Assembly: GCF_016862095.1 (NCBI RefSeq)
Contig: NZ_BOMH01000028.1
Coordinates: 248,001-312,000, forward strand
Reading direction: 5' to 3'
Source of the DNA: Actinoplanes cyaneus
GTDB taxonomy: Bacteria > Actinomycetota > Actinomycetes > Mycobacteriales > Micromonosporaceae
DNA: 64,000 nt
In this document: positions 60,026 to 64,000 of the stretch, in pieces
Layout: every line of letters begins with the position of its first letter
Numbering within the stretch: position 1 is the first letter of the stretch
The notes under the pieces: generated by a model
What the model was told of the DNA's origin: nothing
Seen by the model: only the letters and a program-made list of their open reading frames with translations
Databases searched by the model: none
Position numbers and translations under genes: made by a program

Positions 60026-61016
60026 CGCCGCGGAGGCGGGGCAGGATCTCCGTCGAGTAGAGGCGCAGGAAGCGCTCCTGGTCCGGCCCCGGCGCGTGGA
60101 AGACCAGGTGGTTGAAGCCCATGTCGAGGTATTCCTTGACCTTGGCGGCGTGCTCCTCCGGATCCGACGAGACGATCCAGCGGGTCGCGGTGCGCTCGAC
60201 CGGCAGGGCGTCGGCCAGGCGCTGCATCTCGACCGGGTCCTCGACGCCGGTCTTCTCCTCCGGGGACAGCGCCAGCGCACCCCAGTAGTGGGTGTCGTTG
60301 CGCGCCCGGTCCAGGTCGTCGTCGAACGAGACCTTGACCTCGATCATCAGGTCCAGGTCGTCGATCTTCTTGCCACCCTTCTCCGCGCCTTCCTTGACGG
60401 CGGGAAGCAGCGTGTCGGTGTAGAGGGCGTGCCCCTTGCCGCTGGTGGTGATGAAACCGTCGGCGATCCGCCCGGCGAGACGGGTGGCGGCCGGGCCGGA
60501 GGCGCCGATGTAGATCGGGACCGGCGACGAGGGCTTGTCGTAGATGGTGGCGTTCTCGGTCTTGTAGAACTGGCCCTCGTAGGTCACCCGATCCTCGGCC
60601 CAGAGCTTCTGGATCAGCAGGACCGCCTCCTTGAGCCGGGCGAACCGCTCCTTGCCGTCCGGCCACCGCGTGCCCAGCAGCACCTCGTTGAGCGACTCGC
60701 CGGAGCCGACGCCGAGCACGGCGCGGCCCGGCGCGAGGCAGCCCAGGGTCGCGAAGGCCTGCGCCACCACGGCCGGGTGGTAGCGGAACGTCGGCGTCAG
60801 CACGCTCGTGCCGACCAGCACCCGTTCGGTCCGCGCGGCCAGCGCCCCGAGCCACGGGAGCGCGGCCGGGGCGTGGCCGCCGTCGTGCCGCCACGGTTGC
60901 AGGTGATCGCTGACGAAGACCGAGTCGAAGCCGAGCTCCTCGGCCAGAATCCCGTACTTGAGCAGTTCAGCCGGCGCGAACTGCTCCGCCGACGCCTTGT
61001 ACCCGAACCGAATCAT
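60021..61016 (-). CDS. fgd: F420-dependent glucose-6-phosphate dehydrogenase
   Basis: A 331-residue LLM-class enzyme that closely follows mycobacterial FGD: FGYKASAEQFAP, VSDHLQPWRHDGGHAPAAL (catalytic His and Trp), LLGTSVLTPTFRYHPA-type segment, GVGSGESLNE (catalytic Glu), FITTSGKGHALY, KIDDLDLMIEVKVS and RWIVSSDPEEHAAKV. It oxidises glucose-6-phosphate and regenerates reduced F420, supplying other F420 enzymes such as the LLM protein at 57592. ATG at 61016. Confidence 0.95.
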   Translation of the reverse strand: MIRFGYKASAEQFAPAELLKYGILAEELGFDSVFVSDHLQPWRHDGGHAPAALPWLGALAARTERVLVGTSVLTPTFRYHPAVVAQAFATLGCLAPGRAVLGVGSGESLNEVLLGTRWPDGKERFARLKEAVLLIQKLWAEDRVTYEGQFYKTENATIYDKPSSPVPIYIGASGPAATRLAGRIADGFITTSGKGHALYTDTLLPAVKEGAEKGGKKIDDLDLMIEVKVSFDDDLDRARNDTHYWGALALSPEEKTGVEDPVEMQRLADALPVERTATRWIVSSDPEEHAAKVKEYLDMGFNHLVFHAPGPDQERFLRLYSTEILPRLRGA

Positions 61017-61026
61017 GAAACCGAGA

Positions 61027-62847
61027 CTAACCCGCCGAGCGGTACGCCTTACCGGCCTCGGTCGGGCTGTCGCCGTCTTTGTAGAGCCCGAAGTCCACGC
61101 TGTCGCCGACAGCCGGGAGCCCGAACCAGGCATACCGCTCGACGTACGACCGTTTCTCCAGCCCCGCCGTGGCGCCCTTGATGAACGTGACCTTCTGCGC
61201 GTCGCTCGGATACTTCGGCGAGCCGGAGAAGTTCATCAGGCCGAACTCGGTGATCCAGATCGGCTTGCCGTAGCGCTTGTGCACCGCGTCGACGTACCCC
61301 AGGAACTGATTCACCGCGGCGGCGCTGAAGTCGGAGCCGTACCAGTGCAGGGCGATGGCGTCGACCCGCAGGCCCTTCGACTTCGCGCCGGTCATGAAGC
61401 GGTCGAGCCAGCCACCGGCGGTGTCACCGCCGTATGCGACAGCCGGGCTGACCAGGCGCATCCCGGTCGCCTGCAGCTGCGGCCAGGCGGCGAGCGCGTC
61501 CTCCACGCTCATGTTCGCCTGCCCGCCCATGTCCGGCTCGTTGAAGCCGAGCAGCACGTCCCCCTCGGACTTGGCCTCCGCGAGGGTGGCGCTGGTGACG
61601 TTCTGCTTGCCCCAGATCATCGGGACGAACTCGACGCCGGCCGGGCCGGGGATGTCGTTGTTCTGCGACGCCCAGTCGTAGTACCACCCGGCGCCCACGT
61701 CCTTCAGGGCCGCCTTCGAGCCGGTGAACTTCCAGACTCCGACGCCCTTCTTCGCCGAGGTCTCCTTGGCCGGGACGACAGGCTGAGGAGCCGATGACGT
61801 ACGGCGTGGGGCCGGTGACTTGCTCGTCGCCGCGGGTGAGGGCGGGAGCGTGAGCGCCGACGGCGACGGTGCGGGCGCCGCGGCGACCTGCGGGGCGGGC
61901 GGGGCGGCCTGGTCGTCGGCGCCCAGGGCGTAGGCCGCGGCCGCCGTGCCCCCGCCGACGACGGTCACCGCGACGGCGGTGACCAGCACCTTCTGCGCCA
62001 CCCCGAAGCCGGCCTTGGCGACCAGCTTGCCGGCGACCGCCTTGCTCGTGGTGTAGGACACGGCGCCCGAGGAGGAGGCGAGCCCGGCCGTGACCGCCGA
62101 CGACGGCACGAGCAGCGCCATGCCGGCCAGCAGCCGCTCGGCGGCGACCAGGTCCTGCCAGGCCGGGGCGCAGAGCCGGCATTCGCGGGTGTGCCGGGCG
62201 ATCCGTTTGCGCCAGAGCGCGTTGGGCCGGTGGTCCCAGGGCTCGATCACCACCGCGAGCTCCGGGCAGATCGGGTGGCGGTGCAGCGCCCGGACCACCG
62301 CGCGCGCCGTCTCCAACTGGGCCTTCATCCGCTGGATGCGGACCGCGGCGTGCTGGCGGTTCAGGCCGGTGCCCGCCACGATCTCGTCGCGGGTCAGCTC
62401 ACCGGAGGCCTCCAGCCACCAGAGCGAGAGCAGCTCCCGGTTCTCCTCGTCGAGCCAGCGGGTCGCCTCGGCGGTCTCCCGGCGCTGGCCGGACAGCTCG
62501 AGGCGGGTGATCGCCAGGTCGGTGAAGTCGGCGCCCGGGTCGCGCAGGTCCGGGTCGAGCGGCGTGTCCGGTGCGGCGTTGCGCAACCGGAACCGGTCCC
62601 GCACCTGGCGCACCGTGATCGCCACCAGCCAGGAGCGGAAGGCCTCGGGCTCGCGCAGCTCACCGAGGTTGCGCAGGACGCGGATCATGGTCTCCTGCAC
62701 GACGTCGTCGACGTCCGCGTGCCCCTCCAGCGCGCGGCCCACGATGGTGTAGACGAGCGGGAGATAACCGGCCACGAGCCGGTCCACCGCGACCGGGTCG
62801 CCGGCTCGCGCGGCCACCACCGTGGCGGTATCGGGTTGGTTCGCCAT
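61027..62847 (-). CDS. ECF sigma factor fused to zinc anti-sigma motif, membrane helix and Asl1/GH128-like glycoside hydrolase
   Basis: A 606-residue protein. Residues 10-185 form an ECF sigma factor (region 2: HADVDDVVQETMIRVLRN, FRSWLVAITVRQVRDRFR; region 4: LTRDEIVAGTGLNRQHAAVRIQRMKAQL). At 219-226 HTRECRLC is the HxxxCxxC zinc anti-sigma signature. A membrane helix spans about 285-310, then a Pro/Ser linker to 360. Residues 367-606 are an Asl1-type glycosyl hydrolase with LLGFNEPDMGG (Glu437, probable acid/base) and WITEFGLMNF (Glu534, probable nucleophile). One chain thus has a cytoplasmic transcription module and an extracellular glycan-binding or hydrolysing module. ATG at 62847. Similar long C-terminal ECF groups are, as I recall, described in actinobacteria, but the targets are not known. 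Confidence 0.93.
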   Translation of the reverse strand: MANQPDTATVVAARAGDPVAVDRLVAGYLPLVYTIVGRALEGHADVDDVVQETMIRVLRNLGELREPEAFRSWLVAITVRQVRDRFRLRNAAPDTPLDPDLRDPGADFTDLAITRLELSGQRRETAEATRWLDEENRELLSLWWLEASGELTRDEIVAGTGLNRQHAAVRIQRMKAQLETARAVVRALHRHPICPELAVVIEPWDHRPNALWRKRIARHTRECRLCAPAWQDLVAAERLLAGMALLVPSSAVTAGLASSSGAVSYTTSKAVAGKLVAKAGFGVAQKVLVTAVAVTVVGGGTAAAAYALGADDQAAPPAPQVAAAPAPSPSALTLPPSPAATSKSPAPRRTSSAPQPVVPAKETSAKKGVGVWKFTGSKAALKDVGAGWYYDWASQNNDIPGPAGVEFVPMIWGKQNVTSATLAEAKSEGDVLLGFNEPDMGGQANMSVEDALAAWPQLQATGMRLVSPAVAYGGDTAGGWLDRFMTGAKSKGLRVDAIALHWYGSDFSAAAVNQFLGYVDAVHKRYGKPIWITEFGLMNFSGSPKYPSDAQKVTFIKGATAGLEKRSYVERYAWFGLPAVGDSVDFGLYKDGDSPTEAGKAYRSAG

Positions 62848-62977
62848 CTTCTGCCCTTTCCTCCGGCGCCGGGCGCCAGGAAGGGAGACGCACGCGAGGA
62901 TCATGGATAACACGAATCGGGGACCGGGTGTCCCTCCACACGGTTAGCTCGTACGGCGATCGGGCACAGAACCCGTC

Positions 62978-63373
62978 ATGCGTATGTCGGTTCGGCTCAA
63001 CCTTCCTCGCGAGGTGGACAGCGTTCCCGCCGTGCGCAGGCTGCTGCGATGCGCCCTGAGCACGCTCCAGGTGGACGGGCAGGCGGGTGCCGATCTGGAG
63101 ATCGCCCTGACCGAAGCCTGCGCCAACGTGGTCAAGCACGCCGCCGGCGCGGACGGGTTCGAGGTCCGCCTGGACGTCGGCGAGGACCACTGCTCCATCG
63201 ACGTCGTCGACAACGGCCGGGGCTTCGAGGCGGAGGAGACGGCAGCGCCGGCTCCGGCCGCGAGCGAGCACGGTCGCGGGCTGTTCCTGATCAGGGCACT
63301 GGCCGAGAACGTCCGCATGCAGTCCAGCCCGCGCACAGGTTCACTGATCCACTTCGAGAAGTCCTTCGCCTGA
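62978..63373 (+). CDS. RsbW-like serine kinase / anti-sigma factor (HATPase_c)
   Basis: A 131-residue GHKL ATPase domain with N-box EACANVVKHA, G1 box DVVDNGRGFE and G2 box HGRGLFLIRAL, all intact. Such proteins bind a sigma factor or phosphorylate an anti-sigma antagonist. It is divergent from the sigma/glycosidase fusion across 130 bases and precedes a SpoIIE-type phosphatase gene on the same strand, suggesting a partner-switch unit. A weak sigma-B-like promoter match (GGTTAG at 62942, GGGCAC at 62962) lies upstream. ATG at 62978 or 62984. Confidence 0.9.
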   Translation: MRMSVRLNLPREVDSVPAVRRLLRCALSTLQVDGQAGADLEIALTEACANVVKHAAGADGFEVRLDVGEDHCSIDVVDNGRGFEAEETAAPAPAASEHGRGLFLIRALAENVRMQSSPRTGSLIHFEKSFA

Positions 63374-63461
63374 CGGTCACACCGGCCCCCGCGGTCGTGG
63401 CGTACTACCCAAGGGTCAATTATTTGCCGTATAACAAATATTGTTCCCGAGAGGAGTCCAG

Positions 63462-64000
63462 GTGTCCGACCGACCGGTCTCCGTCGGCGCGCTGCTGCGC
63501 GCCACGGCCCCCGACCGTCTGCCGGAGGTGATCGCCGAGCATCTGCGCCGGCACTTCGCGGCCGACCGCGTCGAGGTGCTGGTAACCGATCTCACCCTGC
63601 GAAGACTCGCCCCGCTGCTCGGCCCGCCGGGGCCGGACAGCGACCCGGGCGCGCTGCGCTGCTTCGGCAGCCAGCGACCGGGCACCGAGACCGACATCAC
63701 CGGCCGCGCCCGCCTGCACCTGCCGCTCTCCTGCTGGGGGGAGCGGCTCGGCGTACTGCGGGTCGAACTGCCCGAGCGGCCCGAGCCGGAACAGGCCGAC
63801 GAGCTGCGGATCGTCGCCGACGAGCTGGCGGTGGCGATGCGCGCGGCCGACCGGATGACCGACCGGTACCGCCGGGCGCAGTGCCTGGAACGGCCCACCA
63901 TGGCCGCCGAGCTGCAATGGGATCTGCTGCCCGGGCGCTCGCTCGGCGACGACCGGTTCCAGCTGGCCGGTTTGCTGGAACCGGCGTACGACGTCCGCGG
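63462..64000 (+). CDS. SpoIIE/RsbU-type PP2C phosphatase, N-terminal part (runs off the window)
   Basis: The frame is open to the last base. The GTG at 63462 has GGAG five bases upstream. The 179 residues seen form a GAF-like sensor region (VEVLVTDLTLRRLAPLLG, LPLSCWGERLGVLRVELPE) and then MAAELQWDLLPGRSL, which is the opening of the actinobacterial RsbU/SpoIIE catalytic domain. It would dephosphorylate an anti-sigma antagonist and release a sigma factor, in partnership with the upstream RsbW-like kinase. An AT-rich inverted repeat (TATTTG at 63421, CAAATA at 63435) lies in its upstream region. Confidence 0.85.
   Translation, partial: MSDRPVSVGALLRATAPDRLPEVIAEHLRRHFAADRVEVLVTDLTLRRLAPLLGPPGPDSDPGALRCFGSQRPGTETDITGRARLHLPLSCWGERLGVLRVELPERPEPEQADELRIVADELAVAMRAADRMTDRYRRAQCLERPTMAAELQWDLLPGRSLGDDRFQLAGLLEPAYDVR

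Overview
The window is about 64 kb of very GC-rich DNA (third codon positions almost all G or C) with actinobacterial traits: GTG and TTG starts, stop/start overlaps of the ATGA and GTGA type, coenzyme F420 enzymes, an RsbW/SpoIIE partner-switch pair, DnaA-box-like TTGTCCACA words and a large regulatory load. The gene content and style fit a Micromonosporaceae chromosome, most likely Actinoplanes or a close relative. This is inference from style; no 16S gene is present. No rRNA, tRNA, CRISPR array, prophage or insertion sequence was seen.

Layout. 1-1349: end of a NarL-type histidine kinase and its response regulator. 1467-3803: an isoaspartyl-methyltransferase-like protein and an APH-fold kinase. 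3770-13000: a minus-strand purine/urate catabolic block (uraD, uraH, uricase, 8-oxoguanine deaminase, malate synthase, a citrate-lyase-like orphan, then allantoinase and allantoicase). Together they take urate, and probably 8-oxoguanine, to allantoate, and malate synthase can absorb the glyoxylate released later. 13176-18761: a DnaA-box palindrome, the helicase HrpB, a low-complexity repeat field and a membrane GGDEF-EAL protein. 18838-22563: a PP2C phosphatase, a polytopic membrane protein, a membrane-anchored periplasmic-binding-like protein and YidD. 22840-32244: alpha-glucan and trehalose metabolism (treX-treY-treZ, with a divergent glucan debranching enzyme and GT4 glycosyltransferase).

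32270-42603: mixed housekeeping genes: a frameshifted ADP-ribosylglycohydrolase, a ketopantoate-reductase-like enzyme, a UBP zinc finger, a Na+/H+ antiporter, PAC2 and EcsC-like proteins, an esterase, a TetR gene with a clear operator, and an EamA transporter behind a probable leader-peptide attenuator. 42654-56112 holds four copies of one roughly 50-base palindromic element family. Between them lie a degenerate GAF/PAS histidine kinase, trmB, secreted enzymes (GGT, tripeptidyl-peptidase-like, PQQ-type dehydrogenase), a sodium symporter operon and a TetR/flavin monooxygenase pair. 56216-64000: a BrnT/BrnA-like toxin-antitoxin pair under a perfect palindrome, a HAD phosphatase, two LLM enzymes (one is F420-dependent glucose-6-phosphate dehydrogenase), a GT2 enzyme, and a 606-residue fusion of ECF sigma factor, zinc anti-sigma motif, membrane helix and Asl1/GH128-like glycoside hydrolase. 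An RsbW-like kinase and the start of a SpoIIE-type phosphatase follow on the other strand.

The most notable systems are the sigma factor/glycosidase fusion, the dispersed palindrome family, the proline-rich leader peptide ahead of the EamA transporter, the +1 frameshift at CCC-TGA-C in the ADP-ribosylglycohydrolase, and the uricolytic block containing an uncharacterised aldolase-like enzyme.
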